Source of the DNA: Oxytricha trifallax
Lineage: Eukaryota; Ciliophora; Spirotrichea; Sporadotrichida; Oxytrichidae
Direction: 5' to 3'
NCBI GenBank assembly: GCA_000711775.1
Contig: ARYC01001909.1
Coordinates: forward strand, 1 to 64,000
Length of the DNA stretch: 64,000 nucleotides
This document shows, piece after piece, positions 23,836-35,736 of the stretch. A program made the position numbers and the translations under genes. The notes under the pieces are model-generated. The model ran no database searches and had not been told where the DNA came from. It saw only the letters and a list, made by a program, of their open reading frames with translations. Within the stretch, counting starts at the first letter, position 1. The number at the start of each line of letters is the position of its first letter.

Positions 23836-24404
23836 TCATTTTATTGAGCAATAATCTTTTTGAGGTTTCATCTCGGGATTTTCAACTAAAATTAAACTTA
23901 ATTCAATCAATAATACTTACTAAATCTTCTGAAATTTTTAGGATTATACTCTTGCTTTGTAGTTGAAGTATATCTTACTTTAGGTTGAACATCGTGGCCC
24001 TTTGGGTTTCTGTGACCAATAGCTGTGGCTGTACATTTAGCGTATGACTTGGAGAATATATTTTCACTATTTATTCCTGGAACATGACCAGTGTACCCTG
24101 GCACATGTTGCATACATACTTCATGGGTAGGGCCAGCAACCCAGTTTCTAGCGTATTTGCTCCAATTTCCAAATATATCTTTATTGGCTTTATTAGATGG
24201 TGTGTTGGATTGTTTGTAAAATCTATGAGCATATGTGCTGCCCACTGGAGTTGGATATCCTACATGCCCTCCATTAACCACAATTTAGCGATTTATGTCT
24301 CCAGCAGTCATTCCGAACTGATCGTTCTTAGTTGGCACATGGCCTGTATAGCCTGGCAAGTATTCCTTGGTAAACAGTCGTTTTTCTTTGGTTCCCAACA
24401 GCAT
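23836..24404 (-). CDS. CIMIP2/FAM166-like ciliary protein (copy 2)
   Basis: Minus-strand gene: start ATG at 24404 (MLLGTKEKRLF), TGA at 23836-23838. Two family repeats are visible: YLPGYTGHVPTKNDQFGMTA and HVPGYTGHVPGINSENIF, separated by GGHVGYPTPVGSTYAHRFY and NWSKYARNWVAGPTHEVCMQ. The repeated PGYTGHVP box is characteristic of the FAM166/CIMIP2 microtubule inner proteins of cilia. A 35-bp GT..AG intron at 23886-23920 joins NFRRF to IENPEMKPQKDYCSIK. No IES is needed. It is divergent from the plus-strand membrane-protein gene whose start lies 114 bp away. Confidence 0.8.
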
Positions 24405-24518
24405 TTCTATTATGACTTCGAAGTTGATATGTTTCCCTATTTTAATTAATATTTTATTTTTGTTAAAGCTATTATCAGAGGTAATTATTATAAATCAATT
24501 TGATAACTTAAAATCAAG

Positions 24519-26561
24519 ATGAGCAGATAAACTTTGTATTTAGTAAGTATATGCAATTTTTAAATATATATTCTTCAATGATATTTATTTTAGGTTTATA
24601 AATTATTTACAGGCTTGGTTTTATTAGCCTTACTTAGTAATCAACTTCATAGTTATGAGAAACTTGACAGATCCAACATTTGCAACACTTAATGCGTGTC
24701 TTCTGGTAGTATATTTTGCCCCTCAGCAGATTACTCTTTCGGTTATTGTTGCAGCTAATCTGAAATCAGTAGCAAAAAATGTCCAACAAGTTCCAATCAA
24801 TGTTCGGATAAAACTCAATATGATAATCTGAAAAAGTGGACTTGCTTGAATGAAAGACAATGTGGAACTCAGAGAGTAATTTATTTGGATACTATGAGTA
24901 AAAATACATCGATGGGTTTAAGCTACTTGTATGAGTAACTACTATATGGAGATTCTTGTAGTTATGAAATAAATGCACCTTAATATGTGTCAAACAGCGG
25001 AGACTTGATTAGGTTAAAAATTAATAAGCTTGACTATACCGAAGCATTCTATTTTTAGGGCACCAGTTTCTAAAATATAACTTCTTCAAAACAGTTACAA
25101 GCTAATGAGTAAATCGTAGTTAAACACCCAAATAGAATATATCTCTACTTTGTGTCTAATAGCATCATTAATGGGAACTTTACTTTTGAGGCATAATACT
25201 TACCTGTAATTAATAACACCTAGGCAGCTTAGAATTCTTGGCTAAACTATAATAGCTCTAATCAATCTGTACTTACAGCATACTCGAACTAATACAAACT
25301 TATAAAGTCTTAAGTGCATGGAGAAAAGAAGTTTATTGACTCAATTGATCACTCTAAATTGGTTATTGCAGTTGTGGTAATATTATTAGCACTTATTATG
25401 ATTTCTCTATCTATTGCTTTTCTAATAGCAGTGAAAAGGTCTCCCAAGTAGCAGTTGAGTTAACAGATTGTAAGGTCTGTTTAAAATTTAGAAGAAGCAT
25501 AGTAATTAAATAACATGGATTAGTCTTCTCAATTCCTCAATGTTGGCAACTCATCAGTTTCTAAAATCTTCAAGAATCAATACGATTAAGAAGAATTCAA
25601 AGAAGATTCTAGGAAGTACAACTTTGATGGATCTGGAAGTGATAGAGCCCCTTAAAAAGGACAATTTTTGCCAGACATAAATCAAAGTGCCTTAAATCAA
25701 TAGCAATTAAACGATTTCTTAGCTGAGTTTAACAGGCTACATGAGTTGTTAAATGATGATCAAAAGAGAGAACTTGCTTAAAGATTTGGGAAATAAAATA
25801 AGTTTGGTCCTTAGTAACAAACAATTCTTGAAGATGCCAATGAAGACTATGAATATGACACTGAGAGCGACAGTGGAGAAAATCAAGAAGATAAGAAATC
25901 AAGACTTTACAGATAACTAGAAGCTATTAGAAAAATTTTAAGAGATGATGATGATATGCTCAGACATCAATACACAGACAAAGATGACATAGATGAGATC
26001 AAGAGATCAGAGGGAGATTACAATTCTATAAGATCTTCACAAATTGCTGAAGAAGACGAAGACAATAAAATGGATATGAGAATGACTAGAGCCAAATTCT
26101 TTACCTTTTCTGACAATAAAAACGCTTCAGCTTCTAAAGACGACTCTGCTGTAGTTTAACAAAATACTGATTAAAAGAACATGTTTCACAACACTAAACC
26201 TAAAGATCACAATTTTGGAATGAGCAAGACTGATGCAAACTTCTTCAAACCTTAGTCTCAAATGACTCCCTCTAATTCTAAATTAAAGCCAAATAATCAA
26301 ATAGTTAATGAATCAATCTTAAGAAAGAGTATTAGAGATGAACTTATGAATCTATAAGAAGTAGAGAATAATTATGGGTAGAATGATTTTAATAAGACTA
26401 ATATTATTGAAGATGACCAAGGAGTTTACCTCCAGAGCTTCAATATAAATAAAAATATATATTAGTTTAATTAAATCAAATTATAACACTAAGCAGCAAG
26501 TAAAGAATAAAATTAACAATTTGCCAAATCTATAAGAGTAAATTATAGAAGATAAACATGA
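24519..26561 (+). CDS. Single-pass membrane protein with Cys-rich ectodomain and long acidic cytoplasmic tail
   Basis: Start ATG 24519, a 51-bp intron at 24543-24593, then one uninterrupted frame to TGA 26559-26561. The N-terminus MSRQTLYLVYKLFTGLVLLA followed by LLSNQLHSYE is a signal peptide. The ectodomain has about ten cysteines (SIFCPSADYSFGYCCSQS, KWTCLNERQCG, YGDSCSYE) and several NxT/S sites. A membrane segment lies at about 25360-25425 (LVIAVVVILLALIMISLSIA). The roughly 370-residue tail is Gln/Asp/Glu-rich, with basic stretches. No known catalytic domain was recognised. It could be a surface receptor or adhesion protein, but function is unknown. It contains no IES. Confidence 0.75.
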
Positions 26562-26721
26562 AGATAATTTAAACATATCACAGAGATCAGATTGAAATTA
26601 TTTATTTTAATTTATATCAATCATTTTAAGAATAAACTGGATTTGGATAATAGTAAATAAATTTATAAATTAAGCATCAATAAAAACCAATATAATCAAA
26701 CGAACCAATATAATCAATCAT

Positions 26722-28328
26722 TCACATTTTTCTCTATTACTTGAGTTCTCTTCTCTTTCCACAAACTTACTTCACTTCAAATTCTCTCAACGCATCTTCA
26801 TCAAAAGTTTCACTATTGAATAAAGTATTCAAAAACTTGATAGTCTTTTGCTTCTTTTTGTTACCACAGATGCACTTTGTATCACTCATTTGCTTAACAA
26901 GAAAGTTGTAGAATGAAGGGATAGTTTCAAAAGTCTCTAAGTTTAAGTTTATCACTATACAATATGTTAATCATAAATACTTGAAAATTACAAGAGCGAA
27001 TTTAGCACTTGGATGAATGAAAAATATTTCCAAATCTGGATTGAATATTCTCAAATATTAAGTCTTTTAGTTGTGAAATGAGCTCTGCATGAGATTTGGA
27101 CTACATCATTGAATCTGAATCTAAAAGTTAAGACTTCTGGGAGTGAATTCTCCTAATTTCTTCAAAAACTCTGTTGCTCTCAAGAGAGTTCTGAGATATT
27201 ATTGAAGATCTAGGTATGTGATACTTAAATAGCTACTCTTGCTTTTAATTAATTAACTAGACTAACTTTTATTTTTGTTAGTATACTGTAGATCTCAATT
27301 CCTTGTAGTTGATAGATTCATGAATTTTGAATCCCATCAGTTGTGCTCTCACAAAATGCTCTATAGAATTGGTGTAGCATTTCTCATAAAACTCAATCTA
27401 AGAGGAGAAGCCTTGTTTCTTGAAAAAGTCAAGAGCATTGTTATCAGCATAAACGATGATATGACGATACTCCTCTCTTTATGCATAGGTTTTTAGCTCA
27501 TTCAACAGCTTAGTTCCAAGACCCTATAGAATATTTTAATTGAGTAAAGATTACCAATCTTCGCTAAAACTGAGGTAATATACAGAGATAGACTAATTCA
27601 AGAAAGCAATTTTCCATGTGAGGTTTGAAAAGACATCCACCTATCACTTTATTCTTAAAGATAACAAAGAAAGCTTTGTTGGGACTTCTCTACTTATTGA
27701 TTATTACATTTGTACGATAACTTTAATAAAAAGTATAAATATTATAGGTAACCTCTCTCGATGGGCAATAACTAGCTTACAGAGTTCTTAAACTCAACTA
27801 TCCATTAAGTGTGCTTCATTAATTCATCTCTAAGTTTATATTGAAATTTTCAAAAAGACTTACTCTGTAAACTCAAAGAAAATAATTTTAAAATCGGCAT
27901 CAGAATACTTCAAATCTGTTCCCAATTCAATCACAACTTTGGTATTTCTAGCAGGCTCAATTACCATTTAATCTCCATGAACTAGACTCTTTTCTTGCTG
28001 ACATACTGTCTTTGTAATAATTTTATGTAAATCCTCAATTCTCATAAGTTCAAATGTTTGAACTTTAGCTGGAGGATTTTTGGATTTCATTTAAACTATT
28101 TTTTTAGAAGGTTTCTGAGGTGAATGATAGATGTCAGAATCAAGTTCTAGTTGAGCTTAGTCATCACAAGATACGATATCTGAAATTTCCTCAACTTTTA
28201 CTTAATGCTCTTTCTACTTAGACAATCTAAAAATAATTTGAATATTATACCTGTTAACTTTTCAGAGGGGTGAACTCTTCAACTCCCATTTCAACTTGCT
28301 TGTACTGGCTTCTAGTTTTAAGATACAT
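26722..28328 (-). CDS. GCN5-like histone acetyltransferase (GNAT fold)
   Basis: Minus-strand gene starting MYLKTRSQYKQVEMGVEEF at 28328. The acetyltransferase region reads VVIELGTDLKYSDADFKIIF, WIVEFKNSVSQLLPIERGY, FFVIFKNKVIGGCLFKPHM, FLELVYLCILPQ, GLGTKLLNELKTYAQREEYR, IIVYADNNALDFFKKQGFS and EFYEKCYTNSIEH. This follows the GCN5/PCAF motif order; GLGTKL is motif A, which binds acetyl-CoA. Human-type GCN5 ends with a bromodomain. Here the roughly 150-residue C-terminal tail is not recognisably a bromodomain. Introns were inferred at about 28237-28260, 27837-27871, 27508-27538 and 26955-26991, and one 31-bp IES with pointer GTTA. It ends RRELKQQRKM and TGA 26722-26724. Confidence 0.85.
27718..27752. 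other. 31-bp IES in the acetyltransferase gene, pointer GTTA (minus strand)
   Basis: Plus-strand copies TAAC at 27718-27721 and 27749-27752. Removal gives LLPIERGYRTNVIINKQ in frame. The competing GT..AG intron does not keep frame. Confidence 0.8.
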
Positions 28329-28429
28329 AAGAGAAGTTTAATTATCAAAAGTTTATTTTATAATTAATTACAAAGTCTTATTAAATTATTTCCATATGTA
28401 GAGAAGATTACCTTATACTTTGTAAAATT

Positions 28430-29176
28430 TCAAATAAAATCTTCACTTTTTATAATTTTTACTCCTGCTTCATTTATTTTCTAAATCATCTTTTCTTCAC
28501 TTTCTTAACCTGCACTTCTTGTTGCATCTTTTAGTATAAAAGTTTCAAAGCCAAGTTTTGCTGAGTCAATTGCTGTCGATCCCACACAATAATCAAAAGC
28601 TAAGCCAACGCAATAAACTTTAACTAGATTCTTGATATTTTCCAATTCTCCAAATCTCTATTTGGCTAAAGTTATCAATCTATCTTTAAGGTCGGTTTAT
28701 TCTGGATAGTTTCCAAATCCTGAATAAGAATCAACTTGACGCAATTAACCTTTAGAGATTACAGTAATCTGATTTTCCAAATCAGTTTTTATAGGTTAAA
28801 TATCTAGCTCATGGTGAAGTTCAGCACCTCTAGTATTTTAAACACAATGAGTAGGCCACATAACTTGCTCAACTCCAGTTTCTGGGAGAGTGATTGTTTC
28901 AAATAATTTAGAGCCTGGATGATTTGCTTAAAATGAACAGTGATCAATGGGATGCCAATCCCTTGTGTAAATTACTTTCTAGAATCGCTGATCATGCTTC
29001 AGTTTGTTTATTATAGGAATAATTTCACTTGCACCTTGTATTGCCAAAGAACCGCCTTCACAGAAATCATTTTACATATCCACTATAATTAAGACAGATA
29101 ACTTCTCTGATGGTTAGTCTTGTTTTAAATCTTAACTTGGCAATTCTTTATTTTAAGTTTGATCTGAATGCTCCAT
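28430..29176 (-). CDS. Nicotinamidase (isochorismatase-like hydrolase)
   Basis: Uninterrupted 248-codon frame, ATG at 29176 to TGA at 28430-28432. The enzyme hydrolyses nicotinamide to nicotinate in NAD salvage. Key motifs: LIIVDMQNDFCEGGSLAIQG (catalytic Asp), VIYTRDWHPIDHCSF (metal-binding Asp/His), VISKGQ (catalytic Lys region) and VYCVGLAFDYCVGSTAIDSA (nucleophilic Cys after the cis-peptide). The length is typical for eukaryotic nicotinamidases. The gene has no intron or IES. It is divergent from the PDK1-like kinase; the start codons are 127 bp apart, so the interval must hold both promoters or a chromosome breakage site. Confidence 0.93.
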
Positions 29177-29303
29177 TATTCTGTCTAAAAGTTAATTAGT
29201 TATTTAGTCAAATTATTATTAATAATTATTGAACCTATAATTGGCTAACCATCTTATTAACTTAATAACCTATCCTTTTAATTAAAAATTAAAAATACTT
29301 GAA

Positions 29304-31253
29304 ATGGTCGAACTAAAGAAGAAAACTATCGATGATTACGAGTTTTAAAAATAAATAGGAGAAGGCGCTTATGGAAATGTTTACTTGGCAAAGGATAAAG
29401 AATCTGGAAGCTTATTCGCAATTAAAGCCCTAGAAAAGTTGCACATCATAAAATTTAATAAAACTAAGAGTGTACATAGAGAGAAGGAAATTTTGAACAA
29501 ATTTAAGTCACATCCAAATATCATCAAACTTGAAAGTACATTTTAAGTAAGAATAAATAAATCAACATACAAGTATTGAAGGGAGCGATTAATTTTTATT
29601 CTTAAAGGACAAGTAGAATTTATATTTTGTGTTTGAGCATTGCCCTAATGGAACTCTTGCAAGCTTAATTCAGAAAAATTGTAAATATACTAGCCATGTT
29701 AAAAATGATCAATATAGGTAAATTTAGTGAGGAGGTAGTAAGAATATATGCCGCAGAAATTATTAATCATGAATACTAATTAAAAATTTATATATAAATA
29801 ATTTGAAACTGAAACAAAAAACAGCAATCGATTGAGCTGTACATAATTTTGCAATTTACAATTTTTATATTTCAAAATATCTTAATAAATATTCATTGAC
29901 AAATAATTCATGATGGTAGTTGCCTCGACAGCAATTTAAATTATGCGTAATAATATATGATTGATTAATACAGAAATATATTTTCAGTGATAAATTGTAT
30001 GTATTCTGATGATGCACCTTTTTATTATTTCTGCTCTCTAAAACTAAGTTTTATCTACTTTTGAAATATTTTTCATTAATGTATTGGAGACAATTCATAC
30101 TGAGAATGTAATGCACCGAGATTTAAAGCCTGAAAATATACTAGTAACAAAAGACTTACATTTGAAAATTGTAAGTCACTTTAAGGTCTATTGAATATCA
30201 GAGAAATTATTCTGTTAAATAATTGTTAATGATTATTAAATCAGAATGAGTCATTATGAAGATGATAAATTCTTATATTATTCAGAAAGTTTAAGACTAT
30301 TACTATAGATTGATTTTGGGGATGCTAAATATATAATTGATCCTGAAGCTAAAAAACCTGTGGACACTCAATAGATAGAAACATCAACAACTTAGGATAC
30401 AGAGACAGATGACTTTCAACCCAAGAGAAATAGCGATGTGGAAAATTAAGGAAGTTTCTCAGATTAGAATAGTATGATGGAACGACGAGGCACTTTTGTG
30501 GGTACAGCATTCTATGTGTCCCCAGAAATGTTGAAAGAAAATAAAGCAACATCAGCTTCTGATCTGTGGGCTTTAGGCTGTACAATTTACAAGATGTTGA
30601 CTGGTGAGGTACCGTTTTAAGGTTCAAGTGACTATTTTACTTTCAATATGATACTCGAGAGGAAACTTGACTGGCCCGCTGATTGTCAAATAAGTTAAGA
30701 AGCAAAAGATCTTGTAGATTAGCTTTTACAACTTAATCCTTTATAAAGATTAGGTGCTGGGGCAATTGGAACCACAAACGACTATGCCGCTCTTAAAAGT
30801 CACCTATTTTTCAAGGATGTAGATTTTTCTACTCTTAACTCTCTATAAATACCCTTAAAACGTAAAGTCTCTGATTCAGATTCCTCTACTAATCAGTAGA
30901 CCTGGTCAGATGTAGGCGAAGATGAAGAAAACATAGTGCTATACTAAGGTGAGTTGAAAAAGAGGAATAAATTTTACTGGAATTAAGTTCGATTCTTCGT
31001 CCTCTCAAAGAATGGTACATTGAATTACTATAAAGATAAGCAGTTGCTCAGAGGTTTTATAAAGTTGTGCAAGGACACTAAAATAGTTAAAACTGCGAAA
31101 GATAAATTTGAAATTTAGTGCCCATAGAGAACTTTTTATCTAAGTGAAAGCGATAATTACAGACTTAGCAGCGATGAATGGATTGAGAAAATCAGTGAAA
31201 TTATTGAGAAAATGAAAGTCAATAATTCAATATCATCTTAGCAATAAATTTGA
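29304..31253 (+). CDS. PDPK1-like: PDK1-like AGC protein kinase with C-terminal PH domain
   Basis: Start ATG 29304 ([14 protein letters not shown]), TGA 31251-31253. Kinase domain: [18 protein letters not shown] (Gly loop), LFAIKALEK (Lys), [31 protein letters not shown], then [16 protein letters not shown] (catalytic loop), [25 protein letters not shown] and RLGAGAIG. The C-terminus [20 protein letters not shown] ... [14 protein letters not shown] ... WIEKI is a PH domain of the PDK1 type, which binds phosphoinositides. An acidic, Gln-rich insert sits between DFG and the activation-loop FVGTA. A 60-bp intron follows KLESTFQ, a 37-bp intron (or IES, same product) follows QKNC, a 313-bp IES lies before VLETIHTEN, and a roughly 135-bp intron lies between LHLKI and IDFGDA. 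Confidence 0.9.
29762..30080. other. 313-bp IES in the kinase domain, pointer ATTAAT
   Basis: Copies at 29762-29767 and 30075-30080. Removal gives [20 protein letters not shown], restoring the helix before the HRD loop. Confidence 0.9.
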
Positions 31254-31903
31254 ATTTGGTTTCTGGAATATTTCACAATTGAACATAGAATTAATTAAAT
31301 AAATTATATTTAATATTTAAGTACTAACCTTATATGAATTTGTATTTTTATTCATGATTTTTGTTTTAATTATAATCATTGAAATTAATATTTTTAATTC
31401 AAATAATCTTTTCTATTTACAAAAATGAGAAAAATATCAACATCTATATCTTTTCTTTATTTATCATAAGTTTTTAGAATTTCTAGCATATTCATTACTA
31501 TCCCATTTGAACCCTTTAATTTGACTATTATTATTGATAGTCTCAATCTTTCCTCTTATTTTTATTAGCAAATTTACTATTGAAATTGATATTCCTAGAT
31601 TGTCTCTCAATAAATCTCTCCCTTTCTTCGTCTTCTCTCTGTAACCTGTCTCTCTCGCTACTATCCTCTTCAGGGGCTACTATCATCGCTTATTTCCACA
31701 ATCCACGAAGTTATCTGAATAGTAGATATATAGCAAGTGTTATTGAAAATAGAACCAATTCACTGTCGAAGTCTATCTTTTCAAATAAAGATGTCATTTA
31801 AGTAGTGTCTATAATTAAGTTTATTATATTAATAATAACTAATTCACATAGATTGAGTCAAATTATAATAATAATATTAGTAATAATTGGTATATTGTAG
31901 AAA
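31254..31903. other. Intergenic DNA, with a possible small minus-strand coding block
   Basis: 31254-31440 is AT-rich and non-coding. On the minus strand at about 31470-31700, one frame reads APEEDSSERDRLQREDEERE and FIERQSRNINFNSKFANKN before a TGA, and a second short frame reads SQIKGFKWDSNEYARNSKN. The charged composition suggests real coding (perhaps an isolated MDS), but no start, end or family can be assigned. Confidence 0.35.
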
Positions 31904-34900
31904 ATGAAAATGAGTTAAGCAGGCTCAGATAAGCAGGTAGTTGAGCGACAGATTTCTATGGGTTATTAAGAAAGCCATAAACACAATTAAAATTAGAAGG
32001 GCAGTTAGAATAACAATCCATCTTAATAGAACAGATATTCACAGCTAAGTGTACATCTGCCCATGCATCAATTTATATTATACAATTAAAATACTTAAAC
32101 TAATAATTGAAAATATCATGATGTTTCAGGGATGTCAGATATCAATAAATAAACTTAAGATTTGATGAATCCCCAATCGTAAAAACCACTATATTTTTCA
32201 TCATTTAAGGCACTTTCACAATTTCTAATTTTTAAAGATTATTACCATTTTTTATAAAATAACTGCAACCAGATCAGTAGTAAGATGAAAAGTCAAACAG
32301 ACTAAAAAACAGACTGAACATCATGGATTTTGATGATTGCTTTCATGTGGTCAAATCCAAGGACTACATCAAAGCAAATAAAAAGAATATTATCACACTT
32401 TCAAACAATATTATAGGTTCATTTATAGTAGTACTATACATTAAATTAACTATAAATATTGAGGGGAAAGAGGGAAATACTCCAAATAAAAGCAAAACGC
32501 TCAGCCCAACTAGACATCACTAAATAGTTAACAAGACTTAACAATTATAAATATTAATAAAATTATTCATCATAAAATTTATTATTAACTTCAATAGAGC
32601 GAGAGAAAGAAAAAATGCAGCAGCATCTAGACAAGATAAAAAGAATAATTCTCTCAAATCCCTATAAATATAGTAATTATGTAGAGCACAATTCGGCTCT
32701 GGTACCTGAGAAACTTATTAATAAAAATCAAATTGACCCCAGTCCTGTATTTGAAGATGACGATCCAGACTATGATGATGATGAACAGAAGTTCTATAAT
32801 TAATTAGCTAAAGACGAAAATCTACCTAATTAATTACAGCAGCATCATTAAAAACTAGGCAAAAAGGGCATTGAGAAGCTTAACAGATAACTAGTAAAAC
32901 AATATTAGCTGTATAAAAAGCTTAACAATATCAAGGTCCATTAACAAACTTCAGAAATGACGATGCCAATAGATTTCAAAGAAAAACTTGAACTTATTTA
33001 AGAAGAAAAATTAATGTTTAGCGATGATTAAAACTAGTTGCAAATCGATGGGGATCTCTCTCCTATACAGCAGAATTCACATAACTATAAACCAAGGATA
33101 AACAGCCAAAATGATTCAGAGTAGAAATTAAGCAGTAATAATCTCGAGGACAGGTTTAGCCCCGGTTACTATACAACTGTCAAACAAAAGACAAACTTTC
33201 AAAACCACTAACGATCAACTACCATTATGGACACCTCAGTCTAGAAACTAGAATTAATGTAAAATTCTTCGACTTTGCAATTTCCAGAGCTCTCTGGTAT
33301 AATAAACCCAATTGATATATCTCCATCAAGATTTCACCAACCTAGATCGTACTTGCCAAACGAAATCAAGCAATATCTCCAGAAAAAGCACAAAATAGAT
33401 CTACCCAGTTCCAATAGCATTAAGCAATAGCTAAGAAAGTAAATAAATCGCACATCTCTGGATTCTCGGACTTTTAACACAATCCAAGCTGGATAGGGGT
33501 AGGGCTTTGGAGGGGCCACTGTTAATTTGAAGCCAGTATTAATCAACAATGAGTTTATGAATCATTCAAGTATATTACTCAAGCAAGCTAAAGATATTAT
33601 CTAAACAGTCAATAAAACGTCACACACTATTGTTAAAATTCATTCATTATATCATTTCAAAGAAGTTAAGTAATATCTAATTATTTTATTTCTTCTATAA
33701 TTACATGTATATAAATCTATTTAATACCACAAACATAGGTTTATTGAAACTGCAAAAAGACTTAAGGAATTAAATAATCCAAGAATCCCCCTCTCAAATG
33801 AATTTGCAGCGTGACATCTTTGATAATTATGAGAATTTCAAATAAAAATCAAGACTCATTAAATTCTAAGTTGAGGATCTTTATATAAAAAGAGAAAACG
33901 TAGTGGTTCCACCTATGGATTTCATAGAGGAATTGGAGTAGAATGAAGAACATTAAGAGAAAGAAGGCCATTTCTTTATTACAGATAATTAAACATCTAA
34001 TCACTAATAAATTTTTTAAATGACATCCAATTAGTATTTTGCTTTATAAATTGTATCTAGTTCATATAATTTTATGTTTTAATTATCTCGAAACTTTAAA
34101 TTCAGGTTAATTCAGGCCAACTACTTAATTTATTCTTAATAACTTTAGAACATAAACTAATCAAGTCTTGAAGGTCTTAGTAAATAAACCACTTTGCAAC
34201 ATTTAGATAAAAATCACCTAAACCCCAGCTCAGCTTAGAATTCAAACATAAAATTAGTTAAGAGTAAAAATACATCCCCCTACAAATTAAGGAAGTAAAT
34301 ACTCTTCGAAAACTCTTTATAATATAATACCAATTAAAATAATCTTAATCAGAAGAGTTAATAAGCCAATATAAATTTTAATGAGGGAATATTTATATAT
34401 TTCAATCTATAAAATAGTATCGTATTTTTTAATAAGCCAGATAAGGACTTCTATAACATATGAATGAACCTGATATTTAAAGTAATATGGGAGGAGACTT
34501 ATTCGATTTAAATAACAATATATAGAAATTTTCTTACTAAAACATGAGAAATGACAAGGAATTAAGAGAGCTTAAACTTCAGAATAACTAGTCTAAATAC
34601 AAATCATAATTTAACAGTAGTATTGGTTAATTTAATATCATGTTCTTTTTATTAAATCACTTGAGAAAATGCTGAAAATGGATTAACTTAAAAAGAACAT
34701 AGATTCCTACAAAGACTTCAAAAACCAACGAGAAAGAGCTATGATGCAGATTCGTGAGGTGACTAGAGTCAATAATTCATCATAAACTGATTTGAAGCTA
34801 CCAGAACTTACAGCTGTACATAAGGATAATTATCAATAGTTATAATTAAACGAGAGGTTTCATACAGAAGGAAGGCGAAACAAATCACACAAGAGTCATT

Positions 34901-35533
34901 ATCAGTTTGCTACATTTAACAAATATTACTTAAATAATAGAATTCTATGTCTTCACCAAATTATTGGATGTTTTATTGTAGCAAAAAAGGAAACATGACC
35001 AAGCTACTGACATAGAGAAAATTGCGTTACTCTCTACTCGAAGAATGAATTAATAACGTTATATAAATCCAATTTATTGCACCTTATTTTAATTTATATC
35101 AATTGAAGAATCTCTTTAGCTTAGAAAGTGGGTAATTTAGGGTACAATGGAAATATGACAATAGATAAATGGGGAGATTAAAATTCCACTTCCCCTCTCG
35201 CAGCAAATAACTTCAATGCCCCTCTAAATATTAACAACTAGATTATTCACAGTCAGGCTAGTGGGTACCTGGACAGAGTCATTCAAAATTAAACGAATAA
35301 TCAAAACAATGTAGTTTAAAATATCAATAGTGGTGTAAACAGTAAATTCAGCAATATTCTTGGTAGATAAAATTTAATCAATTGTATCATATTATAATCG
35401 TTTTTTATACAATAATTAGTAAAGTAGCAACAATGTTTAAACATAACTGCTATCACCAAGTAATCAGAGCAGTGAAGCAAGAACTGGAGTAATAAGTAGA
35501 TTAGTGTTAAACATTAATAATAATCATCAATGA
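31904..35533 (+). CDS. Large Gln/Asn-rich hypothetical protein, broken into many segments
   Basis: A series of plus-strand frames without TGA, all rich in Gln, Asn, Ser and Lys, runs from ATG 31904 (MKMSQAGSDKQVVERQISMG) to TGA 35531-35533. The largest intact block is 32615-33665 (QQHLDKIKRIILSNPYKYSN ... FGGATVNLKPVLINNEFMNH). Later blocks include MNEPDIQSNMGGDLFDLNNN and MDQLKKNIDSYKDFKNQRER. Between blocks the frame shifts across AT-rich gaps of 50-150 bp that look like IESs or introns; junctions were not resolved individually. No domain was recognised. It could be one gene or two adjacent ones. Confidence 0.5.
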
Positions 35534-35736
35534 TATAGAAGAAGATACTGCTTTAATTTTCACAGTGGCAATCAAATTGATAAGAAAGTAAAATAGCAAA
35601 ATTATTAAGAATATTATAAATTGATAAATTTGGAGTAAGATATACACTTATCTCTTCTGCACTTTGTAAAATTTGGATTGAAATAATATTAATTCTAAAT
35701 ATATTTAAAATCAATAAAGAAAACTATAAAATAAAA

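Noticed and set aside
27275..27496. Plus-strand 73-codon frame
   Set aside because: It is antisense to the GCN5-like gene, whose minus-strand motifs are clear.
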